Shown in pieces: positions 35,748 through 44,677 of a stretch of 64,000 nucleotides of DNA. Within the stretch, counting starts at the first letter, position 1, and every line of letters begins with the position of its first letter. The translations under genes were made by a program, and so were the position numbers. The notes under the pieces are model-generated. The model was not told where the DNA came from, did not search any database, and was given only the letters and a program-made list of their open reading frames with translations. This DNA comes from Streptomyces clavuligerus (GTDB taxonomy: Bacteria > Actinomycetota > Actinomycetes > Streptomycetales > Streptomycetaceae): positions 2,852,001 to 2,916,000 of the forward strand of contig NZ_CP027858.1 of NCBI RefSeq assembly GCF_005519465.1. Reading direction: 5' to 3'.

Positions 35748-38429
35748 ATGGGGACAACACCCGAAGGACCCGCCGCGCCCGACACGACCGCTGACGGCAC
35801 GGACGGCACAGGCGGCGGCAGCAGCCCGCGCACCCTCGCCGAGGCCCTGCGCGCCCGCGGTGACGAGGAGTTGGCGGCGCTGCTGCGCGCCCGGCCCGAT
35901 CTGCTGGCCCCGGTTCCCGGGGACCTCACCCAGCTCGCCACCCGCGCGGGCACGCGTGCCTCGGTCGTCCGGGCCCTGGAGCGGCTGGACCGGTTCACCC
36001 TCCAGACGGCGGAGGCGCTGGCCGTCGCCCCGGACCCGGCCCCGTATCCGCTGCTGCTCGCCCTGCTGGCGGGCGACGACGGCGACCCGGCGGTGGCCGC
36101 GGCGCTCCCGGGCGCGGTGGCGACGCTCCGGGACCGGGCGCTGATCTGGGGCGGCGACGACCGGCTGCGGCTGGTGCGCACCGCGCGGGAGCTGCTGGCG
36201 CCCGCGCCGGGCCGCCCGTCGCCGACGGGTCTGGGGCCGACGGTCGCGGAGGCCACGGCGGGCATGTCCCCGGGCAGGCTCCAGGAGATCCTGACCGCCG
36301 CCGGGCTGCCGAGCACGCACGATCCGGTGTCGGCGGTCGCCGCGTTGACGGCGCTGTTCACGGACCGGGAGCGGATGGGGACGCTGCTGGACTCCGCCCC
36401 GTCCGAGGCACTGGCGGTCCTGGACCGGCTGGTGTGGGGTCCGCCGTACGGGGAGGTCACCGCCGACCCCGCGCCCCCGGTGCGCTGGCTGCGGGACCGG
36501 GGGCTGCTGCTGCCCGCGTCGCCGCGCACGCTGGTGCTGCCGCGCGAGGCGGCGCTGCATCTGCGCGGGGGCCGGGCGCACCGGCTCCCGGAGCCGGTGC
36601 CGCCGCGGCTCACCCCGGCGGCGACGGTCGGCACCGGCCGTCCACAGGTTGTGGACAGCGCGGCGGCGGGGCAGGCGTTCACCGCGCTGTCGACGGTGGA
36701 GGAGCTGCTGCGGGAGTGGCACGAGGGCGGCCCCCCGGTGCTGCGCGCGGGCGGCCTCGCGGTGCGCGACCTCAAGCGCACCGCCGTCGCGCTGGACGTG
36801 AGCGAGCCGACGGCCGCGTTCTGGCTGGAGGTCGCGTACGCGGCGGGGCTGCTGGCGTCGGACGGCGAGGCGGACGAGCGGTACGCCCCGACGCCCGTGT
36901 ACGACGAGTGGCTGGACCGGCCCGCCGGTGAACGCTGGGCGCTGCTCGCGGACGCCTGGCTGACGGCCACGCGGGTGCCGGGTCTGGTGGGCGGTCAGGA
37001 CACCAAGGGGCGCCCGCTGTCGGCGCTGGGCCCCGGTCTGGACCGTTCGGCGGCGCCGGAGGTGCGGGGCGGGGTGCTGGAGCTGCTGGCGGCGCTGCCC
37101 GCCGGGACGGCGGCGGAGGCGGAGAGTGTCCTCACCCGGCTGCGCTGGGAACGCCCGGTGCGGACGGTGTCCCCGGGGGTGCCGGTGGACCTGCGCTCGC
37201 GGATCGCGGCGTGGACGCTCAGCGAGGCGGAGGCGCTGGGAGTGACGGGCCGGGGCGCGCTGTCGGCGCACGGCCGGGCCCTGCTCGGCCGCCCCGGCGG
37301 CACAGGGTCCGCCGCGGGCCGGGGGGATGCCTCCGGGCCCTACGGCCGGGGAGCGTCCGGTGCCGGGGAGGCGTCCGTGAACGGCGACCGCCGACCGGTC
37401 TCCGTGAACGGCGGCAGGCCGTCCCCCGGCCCCCCGGAGACCGTCCCGCTGACGACGGTGGAACGCGGGGCGGCCCAGACCGCCGCCGCTGCCGCGCTGG
37501 AGCCGCTGCTGCCGCAGCCGCTCGACCACATCCTGCTCCAGGCGGACCTGACGGCCGTGGCCCCGGGCCCGCTGGAGCGGCCGCTCGCGGAGACGCTGGC
37601 GGTGCTCGCGGACGTCGAGTCCAAGGGCGGGGCGACGGTGTACCGGTTCACGCCCGGCTCGGTCCGCCGGGCGCTGGACGCGGGCCGTTCGGCGGCCGAA
37701 CTGCACGCGTTCCTCGCGGCGCACTCGCGGACGCCGGTGCCGCAGCCGCTCAGCTATCTCATCGACGACGTCGCCCGCCGCCACGGCCGGCTCCGGATCG
37801 GCGCGGCCTCGGCGTATCTGCGCTGCGACGACGACGCGCTCCTCGACGAGATCCTCGCCGACAAGCGCTCCCACGGCCTGGGGCTGCGCCGTCTCGCGCC
37901 CACGGTGCTCGCGGCGCGGGCCGAGCCCCCGGCGCTGCTGGAGGGGCTGCGGTCGATGGGGTACGCACCTGCGGCGGAGTCCGAGGAGGGCGATGTCCTG
38001 ATCGCCCGCGCCCACGCCCGCCGCACTCCCCCGCGCACCCCGCCCGTCCCCGTCCCGGACGGCCCGCCGCCCCCGGACACGACGCTCCTCGGCGCCGCGG
38101 TCCGCGCCATCCGCGCGGGCGACCTGGCGGCGACGGTGGCCCGCAAACCGGACGACCGGACCTCCGACGCCGCCCCGCTGCGCGCGGGCGAACTCCCCCG
38201 CTCCTCGTCGGCGGAGACGCTGGCCACCGTGCAGGCGGCGGTGATGACGGGCTCGGCGCTGTGGATCGGCTACCTCAACGCGGAGGGCTCGGCCAGCCAG
38301 CGGGTGATCGCCCCGGTGCGGGTGGAGGGCGGTTTCGTCACCGCGTACGACCACACGGCGGACGAGGTCCGGACCTATCCACTGCACCGGATCACGGGCG
38401 TGGCGGAACTGGCGGACGAGCTGTCCTGA
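35748..38429 (+). CDS. Helicase-associated protein with XPB/Ssl2-type C-terminal region and WYL-like end
   Basis: 893 residues; no Walker motifs, so not itself a motor. The central and C-terminal regions resemble the helicase_C_3 domain of actinobacterial proteins encoded beside XPB (ILLQADLTAVAPGPLERPL, VYRFTPGSVRRALDAGRSAAEL, LSYLIDDVARRHGRLRIG). The last 70 residues look like a WYL domain (ALWIGYLNAEGSASQRVIAPV, YDHTADEVRTYPLHRI), a ligand- or nucleic-acid-sensing fold. TACCGT at 35735-35740 lies 7 nt before the ATG, so the mRNA is probably leaderless. The XPB helicase gene follows 635 bp later. It is likely an accessory factor of XPB in DNA repair or transcription. Confidence 0.8.
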   Translation: MGTTPEGPAAPDTTADGTDGTGGGSSPRTLAEALRARGDEELAALLRARPDLLAPVPGDLTQLATRAGTRASVVRALERLDRFTLQTAEALAVAPDPAPYPLLLALLAGDDGDPAVAAALPGAVATLRDRALIWGGDDRLRLVRTARELLAPAPGRPSPTGLGPTVAEATAGMSPGRLQEILTAAGLPSTHDPVSAVAALTALFTDRERMGTLLDSAPSEALAVLDRLVWGPPYGEVTADPAPPVRWLRDRGLLLPASPRTLVLPREAALHLRGGRAHRLPEPVPPRLTPAATVGTGRPQVVDSAAAGQAFTALSTVEELLREWHEGGPPVLRAGGLAVRDLKRTAVALDVSEPTAAFWLEVAYAAGLLASDGEADERYAPTPVYDEWLDRPAGERWALLADAWLTATRVPGLVGGQDTKGRPLSALGPGLDRSAAPEVRGGVLELLAALPAGTAAEAESVLTRLRWERPVRTVSPGVPVDLRSRIAAWTLSEAEALGVTGRGALSAHGRALLGRPGGTGSAAGRGDASGPYGRGASGAGEASVNGDRRPVSVNGGRPSPGPPETVPLTTVERGAAQTAAAAALEPLLPQPLDHILLQADLTAVAPGPLERPLAETLAVLADVESKGGATVYRFTPGSVRRALDAGRSAAELHAFLAAHSRTPVPQPLSYLIDDVARRHGRLRIGAASAYLRCDDDALLDEILADKRSHGLGLRRLAPTVLAARAEPPALLEGLRSMGYAPAAESEEGDVLIARAHARRTPPRTPPVPVPDGPPPPDTTLLGAAVRAIRAGDLAATVARKPDDRTSDAAPLRAGELPRSSSAETLATVQAAVMTGSALWIGYLNAEGSASQRVIAPVRVEGGFVTAYDHTADEVRTYPLHRITGVAELADELS

Positions 38430-38436
38430 CACGGAC

Positions 38437-38472
38437 GCGTCGCCTCCGGCTACCCGGTCCCGGAGGCGACGC
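38437..38472. terminator. Hairpin between convergent genes
   Basis: A perfect 13-bp stem (38437-38449 with 38460-38472) and a 10-nt loop directly after the stop of the helicase-associated gene; its right arm lies in the 3' end of the small membrane protein gene on the minus strand. Confidence 0.75.
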
Positions 38473-38776
38473 CCGACACCAGCCACACCACGGCCGACAG
38501 CCCCATCGCGGTCTCCGACACCCCGAACGCCAGCACACCCCCGACCCCCGCGCACACCACCCGCCGCGACCTGCGCCCCACGGTCCGCTCCCCGAACCAG
38601 CTCAGCGCCACCAGCCCGAGCGGCAGCAGATACCCGCCCCACACCCCGGCGGGCAGGTCGAACCCGAACACACCGGCGTCGGCGTACACCCCCATCGGAG
38701 CCACCGCACTCCCCCCGGCGGGCCCCGCCCACCACCACCGGTCCCGCGCCCACACCCCGTATCCGTTTCTTCCCAT
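38450..38776 (-). CDS. Small membrane protein between the helicase genes
   Basis: 108 residues with a Trp-rich start (GVWARDRWWWAGPAGG) and three hydrophobic segments (VWGGYLLPLGLVALSWFG, VVCAGVGGVLAFGVSETAM, LSAVVWLVSGVA). The ATG at 38776 was chosen; a TTG 12 nt earlier is also possible. No family recognised. It interrupts the helicase_C/XPB gene pair on the opposite strand, so it is unlikely to be part of that system. Confidence 0.5.
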   Translation of the reverse strand: MGRNGYGVWARDRWWWAGPAGGSAVAPMGVYADAGVFGFDLPAGVWGGYLLPLGLVALSWFGERTVGRRSRRVVCAGVGGVLAFGVSETAMGLSAVVWLVSGVASGTG

Positions 38777-39064
38777 GCCCTCACCCAACCGCCCCCGCCG
38801 AACGGCCGGGCACCGTACGCGTACTCATTCCGCGCGGGGCGCCCGCGCCGGGTACTCAGGGGGGCGGGAACTCAGGGCCGCGCCCTCCCCCGGCCCTGAG
38901 CGACGGCTTCCCGGCCCGGGACATCGCGGCCCGGGATATCGGACGTGCGAGATGCGTTCCGACCGCGCTCCGCACCCCATGACCGCCCCCGTACGGCACA
39001 CTGGAGGTTTGGCCCCGGCCCCCCGTGGTCCCCGGGCCCGAGTGGAAGCGGAAAGGGCGCAGGT

Positions 39065-40702
39065 GTGAACGGACCCCTCATCGTCCAGAGCGACAAGACC
39101 CTCCTTCTGGAGGTCGACCACGAGCAGGCGGACGCGTGTCGGCGGGCGATCGCGGCGTTCGCCGAGTTGGAGCGGGCGCCGGAGCACATTCATACGTATC
39201 GGGTGACACCGCTCGGGCTGTGGAACGCGCGGGCCGCCGGGCACGACGCCGAGCAGGTCGTGGACGCGCTGGTCGAGTACAGCCGGTATCCGGTGCCGCA
39301 CGCGCTGCTCGTGGACGTGGCCGAGACGATGGCCCGGTACGGGCGGCTCACCCTGTCGAAGCACCCCGTGCACGGGCTGGTGCTGACCACGACCGACCGG
39401 CCCGTCCTGGAGGAGATCCTGCGGTCCAAGAAGATCCAGCCCCTGGTGGGGACGCGGATCGACGCGGACACCGTACTGGTGCACCCCTCCGAGCGGGGGC
39501 AGATCAAGCAGGCGCTGCTCAAGCTGGGCTGGCCCGCCGAGGACCACGCCGGATATGTCGACGGCGAGGCCCACCCGATCGAGCTGGCGGAGAACGGCTG
39601 GGCGCTGCGCCCCTATCAGCGGCAGGCCGTCGAGGGCTTCTGGCACGGCGGCTCCGGCGTCGTCGTCCTCCCCTGTGGGGCGGGAAAGACGCTGGTCGGC
39701 GCGGGGGCGATGGCCGAGGCCAAGGCGACGACGCTGATCCTTGTCACCAACACCGTCTCCGCCCGCCAGTGGAAGCACGAGCTGGTGCGCCGGACCTCGC
39801 TCACCGAGGACGAGATCGGCGAGTACAGCGGGACGCGGAAGGAGATCCGCCCGGTCACCATCGCCACCTATCAGGTGCTGACGACCAAGCGGAAGGGGAT
39901 CTACCCCCATCTGGAGCTGTTCGACTCCCGCGACTGGGGTCTGATCGTCTACGACGAGGTGCATCTGCTGCCCGCGCCGGTGTTCAAGTTCACCGCCGAT
40001 CTCCAGGCGCGCCGCCGGCTCGGTCTCACCGCGACGCTGGTCCGGGAGGACGGGCGGGAGTCCGATGTCTTCTCGCTGATCGGGCCGAAGCGGTTCGACG
40101 CCCCGTGGAAGGAGATCGAGGCCCAGGGGTATATCGCCCCGGCGGACTGTGTGGAGGTACGTGTCAATCTGACCGAGTCCGAGCGGCTCGCGTACGCCAC
40201 CGCCGAGACGGAGGAGAAGTACCGCTTCTGTGCCACGACGGCGAGCAAGCGGAAGGTGACCGAGGCGCTGGTGGCCCGGCATCGCGGGGAGCAGACGCTC
40301 GTCATCGGGCAGTACATCGACCAGCTCGACGAGCTGGGAGCGCATCTGGACGCGCCCGTGATCAAGGGGGAGACCTCGAACGCGCAGCGGGAGAAGCTGT
40401 TCGACGCGTTCCGGGCGGGGGAGATCTCGGTGCTCGTGGTCTCGAAGGTCGCGAACTTCTCGATCGACCTTCCGGAGGCGACCGTCGCCATCCAGGTCTC
40501 CGGCACCTTCGGCTCCCGGCAGGAGGAGGCACAGCGGCTGGGCCGGGTGCTGCGGCCCAAGGCGGACGGGCACGAGGCGCGGTTCTACTCGGTCGTCGCG
40601 CGGGACACGATCGACCAGGACTTCGCGGCACACCGCCAGCGGTTCCTGGCGGAGCAGGGATACGCGTACCGGATCATGGACGCGGACGAGCTGCTGAGCT
40701 GA
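39065..40702 (+). CDS. XPB-type DNA repair helicase
   Basis: 545 residues from a GTG. An N-terminal domain (LIVQSDKTLLLEVDHEQAD, HIHTYRVTPLGLWNARAAG) is followed by SF2 helicase motifs: Walker A PCGAGKT (residues 203-209), Walker B DEVH (297-300), motif III LTATLVREDGRESD and motif VI QRLGRVLRPK. The RED motif (VREDGRE) is diagnostic of XPB. Bacterial XPB is a 3'-5' helicase that may assist nucleotide excision repair or transcription. It is transcribed in the same direction as the helicase-associated gene at 35748. Confidence 0.94.
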   Translation: MNGPLIVQSDKTLLLEVDHEQADACRRAIAAFAELERAPEHIHTYRVTPLGLWNARAAGHDAEQVVDALVEYSRYPVPHALLVDVAETMARYGRLTLSKHPVHGLVLTTTDRPVLEEILRSKKIQPLVGTRIDADTVLVHPSERGQIKQALLKLGWPAEDHAGYVDGEAHPIELAENGWALRPYQRQAVEGFWHGGSGVVVLPCGAGKTLVGAGAMAEAKATTLILVTNTVSARQWKHELVRRTSLTEDEIGEYSGTRKEIRPVTIATYQVLTTKRKGIYPHLELFDSRDWGLIVYDEVHLLPAPVFKFTADLQARRRLGLTATLVREDGRESDVFSLIGPKRFDAPWKEIEAQGYIAPADCVEVRVNLTESERLAYATAETEEKYRFCATTASKRKVTEALVARHRGEQTLVIGQYIDQLDELGAHLDAPVIKGETSNAQREKLFDAFRAGEISVLVVSKVANFSIDLPEATVAIQVSGTFGSRQEEAQRLGRVLRPKADGHEARFYSVVARDTIDQDFAAHRQRFLAEQGYAYRIMDADELLS

Positions 40703-40833
40703 ACTGGACTGAACCGACGGGCTCACGCTGACGAGCTGCTGGGGTGACACGGTCAAAGCAGGACGAACCGCGTGACACAGCCCTCAGTGGAAGTCGGTGG
40801 AAGCCGGTGGGATTCGGAGGGAGCGGGCGGGAG

Positions 40834-41019
40834 TCAGCGGCGGCGCACCCCCGCGTCCTCCGCGTACTCCCCGAGGACGGCGACGCTGAACAGCGTCTCC
40901 ACGAAGACCCTGACCGCGCGCAGCGGTCCGCCGTCCCGCTGTGGAATGTGGTTGTCGGAACCGTTGGCACCCCCGGTACGGGGGGTCCGGGCACTGGGGC
41001 TGAAGGTCGTTGCGCTCAT
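40834..41019 (-). CDS. Conserved small hypothetical protein
   Basis: 61 residues from an ATG at 41019: a Ser/Thr-rich start (MSATTFSPSARTPRTGG), then a more regular segment (DGGPLRAVRVFVETLFSVAVLGEYAED) and a basic end. There is no signal peptide. The longer 231-codon reading contains low-complexity sequence and was rejected. No family is known to me. It sits between the XPB and HelD-type genes on the opposite strand; the ribosome site is weak. Confidence 0.45.
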   Translation of the reverse strand: MSATTFSPSARTPRTGGANGSDNHIPQRDGGPLRAVRVFVETLFSVAVLGEYAEDAGVRRR

Positions 41020-41293
41020 ATGTCCATGGTGCGTTTCCCGCCGCTCCGACACATCGGCCGACGGACGGAAACCGGGGCCCGTACCCCTACGACTCCAGGT
41101 AGAGGGGTCATCCTCCGGAGCCACCACCTGAGGATGAGGTCCGTCTCCTCCCCATCGGGGACAACCCCGTGGCCCCGTTCTCCATCCGCTGGCTAGAATC
41201 GCCGCTCTTGCCCGCCTCCCCCGAGGAGCGCCGCCGCCCGGACGGAAACCGGCCGGCCCCCCAACGCCCGTTACCCCGCTTGGAGGCCGTTCC

Positions 41294-43597
41294 GTGTCCG
41301 CGCCCGACCACCACTCCTCCCTGACCAGCGACGACAACAGCGACAGCCCCACCGGCCCGCTGGGCAGGGAACAGTCCCACCTCTTCGCCTCCCGTGCCGC
41401 GCTGCGCACCATGCGCGAGCAGGTCGAGGCCCTCGACCTCCGCGATGTCACCGCGAACTGGGTCAACGCGGCGGTACTGGGGTCCCAGATGGAGGCGCGG
41501 ATCAAGGAGCTGGCGGACCTCGCCCACACCCCGCTCTTCTTCGGCCGTCTCGACTACCTCCCCGCCGCCCGCGCCGACGGCGAGGAGGACGGCCACCGCT
41601 TCTACATCGGCCGCCGCCATGTCCACGACGCCCACGGCGATCCGATGGTCGTGGACTGGCGCGCCCCCGTCTCCCAGCCCTTCTACCGCGCCTCCCGCAA
41701 GGACCCCCTCGGGGTGGAGCTGCGCCGCCGCTTCGGTTACACCGGCGGCGAGCTGACCGCCTACGAGGACGAGAATCTGAGCGACCCCGCCGAGCACGCG
41801 GAGGAACGCGAGTACACCAGCCGACTGCTCCAGGCGGAGATCGAACGGCCCCGCGTGGGCCCTATGCGGGACATCGTCGCGACCATCCAGCCCGAACAGG
41901 ACGAGATCGTCCGCGCCGGGCTCGCGGGCACGGTCTGCGTCCAGGGCGGCCCCGGCACCGGGAAGACGGCCGTGGGCCTGCACCGGGTGGCGTATCTGCT
42001 GTACGCGCACCGGGAGCGGCTGGCCCGCACCGGGACCCTGGTGATCGGTCCGAACCGGTCCTTCCTCCACTACATCGAGCAGGTGCTGCCCGCGCTGGGC
42101 GAGCTGGAGGTGAAACAGGCCACCGTCGACGACCTGGTGGCCCATGTCGAGGTGCGCGGCACGGACGACGCGACCACCGCCGTCGTCAAGGGCGACGCCC
42201 GGATGGCGCTGGTGCTGCGGCGCGCGATCCGTTCCCATGTCACCGCGCCCGCCGAACCCGTCGTCGTGGTGCGCGGCTCCCGCCGCTGGCGGGTGCCCGT
42301 GCACGAGCTGACGGAGATCGTCGACGAGCTGCTCGCCCGCGACATGCGGTACGGGGCGGCCCGTGAGGCCCTGCCGCGGCGGATCGCGCACGCCGTCCTG
42401 ACCCGGATGGAGGAGGCGGGCGAGGCCCCTGACGACCGGGTGCAGGACGCGGTGGCCCGCAACCCCGCCGTCAAGGCGGCCGTGAAGGCGGTCTGGCCGC
42501 CGGTCGACCCCGCGAAGCTGGTGCTGCGGCTCCTCTCCGACCCCGCGTTCCTCGCCGAGCACGCCGACGGGGTCCTCGACGAGGACGAACAGCGGGCGGC
42601 CCTGTGGGCGAAGCCCGCGCGGAGCGTGCGCTCGGCGAAGTGGTCGGCCGCGGACGCGGTCCTCATCGACGAGGCCAGGGATCTCGTGGAACGGACGCAC
42701 TCGCTCGGCCATGTGGTCCTGGACGAGGCGCAGGATCTGTCGCCGATGCAGTACCGGGCCGTGGGACGGCGCTGTACGACGGGTTCGGCCACGGTCCTCG
42801 GCGATCTCGCGCAGGGCACGACGCCCTGGGCCACGGGGAGCTGGACCGAGGCCCTGGCGCATCTGGGCAAGCCGGACGCGGCGGTGGAGGAGCTGACGGC
42901 CGGTTTCCGGGTGCCGCGCGAGGTGATCGCGTACGCGTCCCGGCTGCTGCCGTACATGTCTCCCGGGCTGACGGAGGTCACCTCGGTCCGTGAGTCCCCG
43001 GGCTCCCTGGAGATCCGCGCGGTGGCGGAAGCCGTGCCGCAGGAGACCGTGCCGCAGGAAGCCGTGCCGCAGGAGGCGGCGGCGGGCGAGGAGGCGGCGG
43101 CTCCGGAGGACGTACCGGCGGAGACGGGGGCTCCGGAAGCCGTACCGGCGGAGGTGGAGGCGCCCGCCCCGGAGCATTCGGACGGTGTGGGCGCCCTGGT
43201 CGCCGCCGCCGTCGCCGCCTGCGAGGAATCCCTCCGCCACGAGGGCTCGATCGGCCTCATCGTCCCGGACGCCCTCCTCCCGGAGGTGTCCGAGGCCCTG
43301 GCGGCGGCGGGCCACACCCCTCTCGCCCCGGGCGAGGAGACCACCGCCGTCTCCCGGCTCACCCTGGTGCCGGTGTCGCTCGCGAAGGGCCTGGAGTACG
43401 ACTACGTGGTCCTCGCCGAACCGGCCGCCGTCGTCGCGGGCGAACCCGACGAACGCACCGGTCTGCGGCGGCTGTACGTCGCCCTCACCCGCGCGGTCTC
43501 CGGACTGACCGTGGTGCACGCGCGGCGGCTGCCGGAGCAGTTGGCCGAGTCCAGGCGGATGGACGACCTCCCGGCCGTGGCACCCGTCACCCCGTAA
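41294..43597 (+). CDS. HelD-type RNA polymerase-associated helicase (UvrD/Rep superfamily)
   Basis: 767 residues from a GTG with GGAGG 8 nt upstream. The N-terminal region carries the HelD features FGRLDY, FYIGRRHVHD and VVDWRAPVSQPFYRA. Walker A GGPGTGKT is near residue 217, motif II DEAQDLSPMQ lies in the middle, motif III follows as GDLAQGT, and motif VI is RRLYVALTRA near the end. HelD proteins pull stalled RNA polymerase off DNA; the HelR subgroup in Streptomyces also displaces rifampicin. I looked upstream for the rifamycin-associated element and did not see it, so the housekeeping role is more likely. A 55-residue linker of Val/Pro/Ala/Glu repeats (EAVPQETVPQEAVPQE) interrupts the C-terminal half. 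Confidence 0.9.
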   Translation: MSAPDHHSSLTSDDNSDSPTGPLGREQSHLFASRAALRTMREQVEALDLRDVTANWVNAAVLGSQMEARIKELADLAHTPLFFGRLDYLPAARADGEEDGHRFYIGRRHVHDAHGDPMVVDWRAPVSQPFYRASRKDPLGVELRRRFGYTGGELTAYEDENLSDPAEHAEEREYTSRLLQAEIERPRVGPMRDIVATIQPEQDEIVRAGLAGTVCVQGGPGTGKTAVGLHRVAYLLYAHRERLARTGTLVIGPNRSFLHYIEQVLPALGELEVKQATVDDLVAHVEVRGTDDATTAVVKGDARMALVLRRAIRSHVTAPAEPVVVVRGSRRWRVPVHELTEIVDELLARDMRYGAAREALPRRIAHAVLTRMEEAGEAPDDRVQDAVARNPAVKAAVKAVWPPVDPAKLVLRLLSDPAFLAEHADGVLDEDEQRAALWAKPARSVRSAKWSAADAVLIDEARDLVERTHSLGHVVLDEAQDLSPMQYRAVGRRCTTGSATVLGDLAQGTTPWATGSWTEALAHLGKPDAAVEELTAGFRVPREVIAYASRLLPYMSPGLTEVTSVRESPGSLEIRAVAEAVPQETVPQEAVPQEAAAGEEAAAPEDVPAETGAPEAVPAEVEAPAPEHSDGVGALVAAAVAACEESLRHEGSIGLIVPDALLPEVSEALAAAGHTPLAPGEETTAVSRLTLVPVSLAKGLEYDYVVLAEPAAVVAGEPDERTGLRRLYVALTRAVSGLTVVHARRLPEQLAESRRMDDLPAVAPVTP

Positions 43598-43602
43598 TCC
43601 CC

Positions 43603-43631
43603 TTGGGGTGTTGATCAACACCCCGTATGCT
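43603..43631 (+). promoter_or_regulatory. Promoter with a perfect 20-bp palindrome in its spacer
   Basis: GGGGTGTTGATCAACACCCC (43605-43624) is a perfect palindrome with no loop. TTGGGG at 43603-43608 and TATGCT at 43626-43631 are separated by 17 bp, giving a promoter whose spacer is the palindrome. This is the classic layout for a repressor operator. It lies about 160 bp upstream of the secreted protein gene at 43790. Confidence 0.6.
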
Positions 43632-43789
43632 CGCACGAACGTGTGCGCGATCATGGCTGAAAACCGCCTCCGTGCTCACGGCCGCCGGGACGCGGGGAGA
43701 CCGCAGGCACGCGCCCCCGCAGCCCTTTCCGGTGCCTCGTACTTCGTACTTCGTACCCCGCGCCTCACACGTATGCGTCAAGGAGATTC

Positions 43790-44626
43790 ATGAGATCTGT
43801 TCGCCGTACCGCTTCCGTCGCCGCCCTCGCCATCGGCGGCACGCTGGCCGTCACCACCCTGGCGGCGCCCGCCGCCCTGGCCGACGACCGGGCCGAGCGG
43901 GCCGCCTCGGCCCTCACGGCGTCGAAGCAGCGGATCACCGACGTCCAGGAGGGCGACATCCGCATCTCCGACGTCGTCGTCAACGGCGGCAAACCGATCG
44001 TGGTCAAGCTCTCCGGCACCCAGAAGATCTCGATCACGTTCAAGGTCTCGGACCGGTCCGGGATCGAGGGGGCCAGCGCGGCCCTGTGGCGCGGCGCGAA
44101 CTTCAACCGGCCCGACGCGGTCCTCTACGGCAGCCACACGCTGGCGCAGTGCGGCACGGGCCGCTCGGTCTCCTGCACCGCGACCGTCAACGTCGACCCC
44201 GCGTACTTCAGCAACACCTACGCGGGCCGCTGGAACGCCCTCGCCATCGCCGTGGGCAACGACGGCAACCTCGTCCAGAAGTTCCGGGCGGCCCACACCC
44301 ACGTCCAGCGTGACTCCCGGCTGACCGTGGACGCCGCCCCTGAGCCGGTGAAGAAGAACGCGAACCTGACCGTCACCGGCGCCCTCACCCGCGCCAACTG
44401 GGACGTCGACCGCTACACGGGCTACTCCGCCCAGCCGGTCAAGCTCCAGTACCGCGCCAAGGACGCCAAGACCTACACCACCGTCAAGACGGTCACCACC
44501 GACAGCGTCGGCAAGCTGAAGACCACCGTGAAGGCCACCGCCGACGGCTACTACCGCTACAGCTTCGCGGGCACCTCCACCACCAAGCCGGTCACCACCG
44601 CGGGCGACTACATCGACGTCAACTGA
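43790..44626 (+). CDS. Secreted DUF5707-like protein
   Basis: 278 residues with a textbook AAGGAGATTC ribosome site. The signal peptide is MRSVRRTASVAALAIGGTLAV with cleavage near ALA. The mature protein has two beta domains. The first contains DVVVNGGKPIVVKLSG, LWRGANFNRPDAVLYGS and paired Cys (AQCGTG, SCTAT). The second is Ig-like (NLTVTGALTRANWD, GYYRYSFAGTSTT, DYIDVN). Both match the last 230 residues of the protein at 18112-20925, so the two genes share a mobile module. Function unknown; it should be extracellular. Confidence 0.8.
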   Translation: MRSVRRTASVAALAIGGTLAVTTLAAPAALADDRAERAASALTASKQRITDVQEGDIRISDVVVNGGKPIVVKLSGTQKISITFKVSDRSGIEGASAALWRGANFNRPDAVLYGSHTLAQCGTGRSVSCTATVNVDPAYFSNTYAGRWNALAIAVGNDGNLVQKFRAAHTHVQRDSRLTVDAAPEPVKKNANLTVTGALTRANWDVDRYTGYSAQPVKLQYRAKDAKTYTTVKTVTTDSVGKLKTTVKATADGYYRYSFAGTSTTKPVTTAGDYIDVN

Positions 44627-44677
44627 CGGCAACTGACGTCCGCTGACGCACCGACCGCGCACAGCCGCTGAAGGCCG

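Noticed and set aside
34380..38753. 1457-codon minus-strand reading continuing the HAAS-like gene upstream
   Set aside because: Only the last 397 codons have a start with a ribosome site and sensible protein sequence. The rest is antisense to the helicase-associated gene.
41208..41293. Rifamycin-associated element upstream of the HelD-type gene
   Set aside because: I looked for the inverted repeat typical of RAE-controlled helR genes and did not see one, so a rifampicin-induced HelR assignment is not supported.
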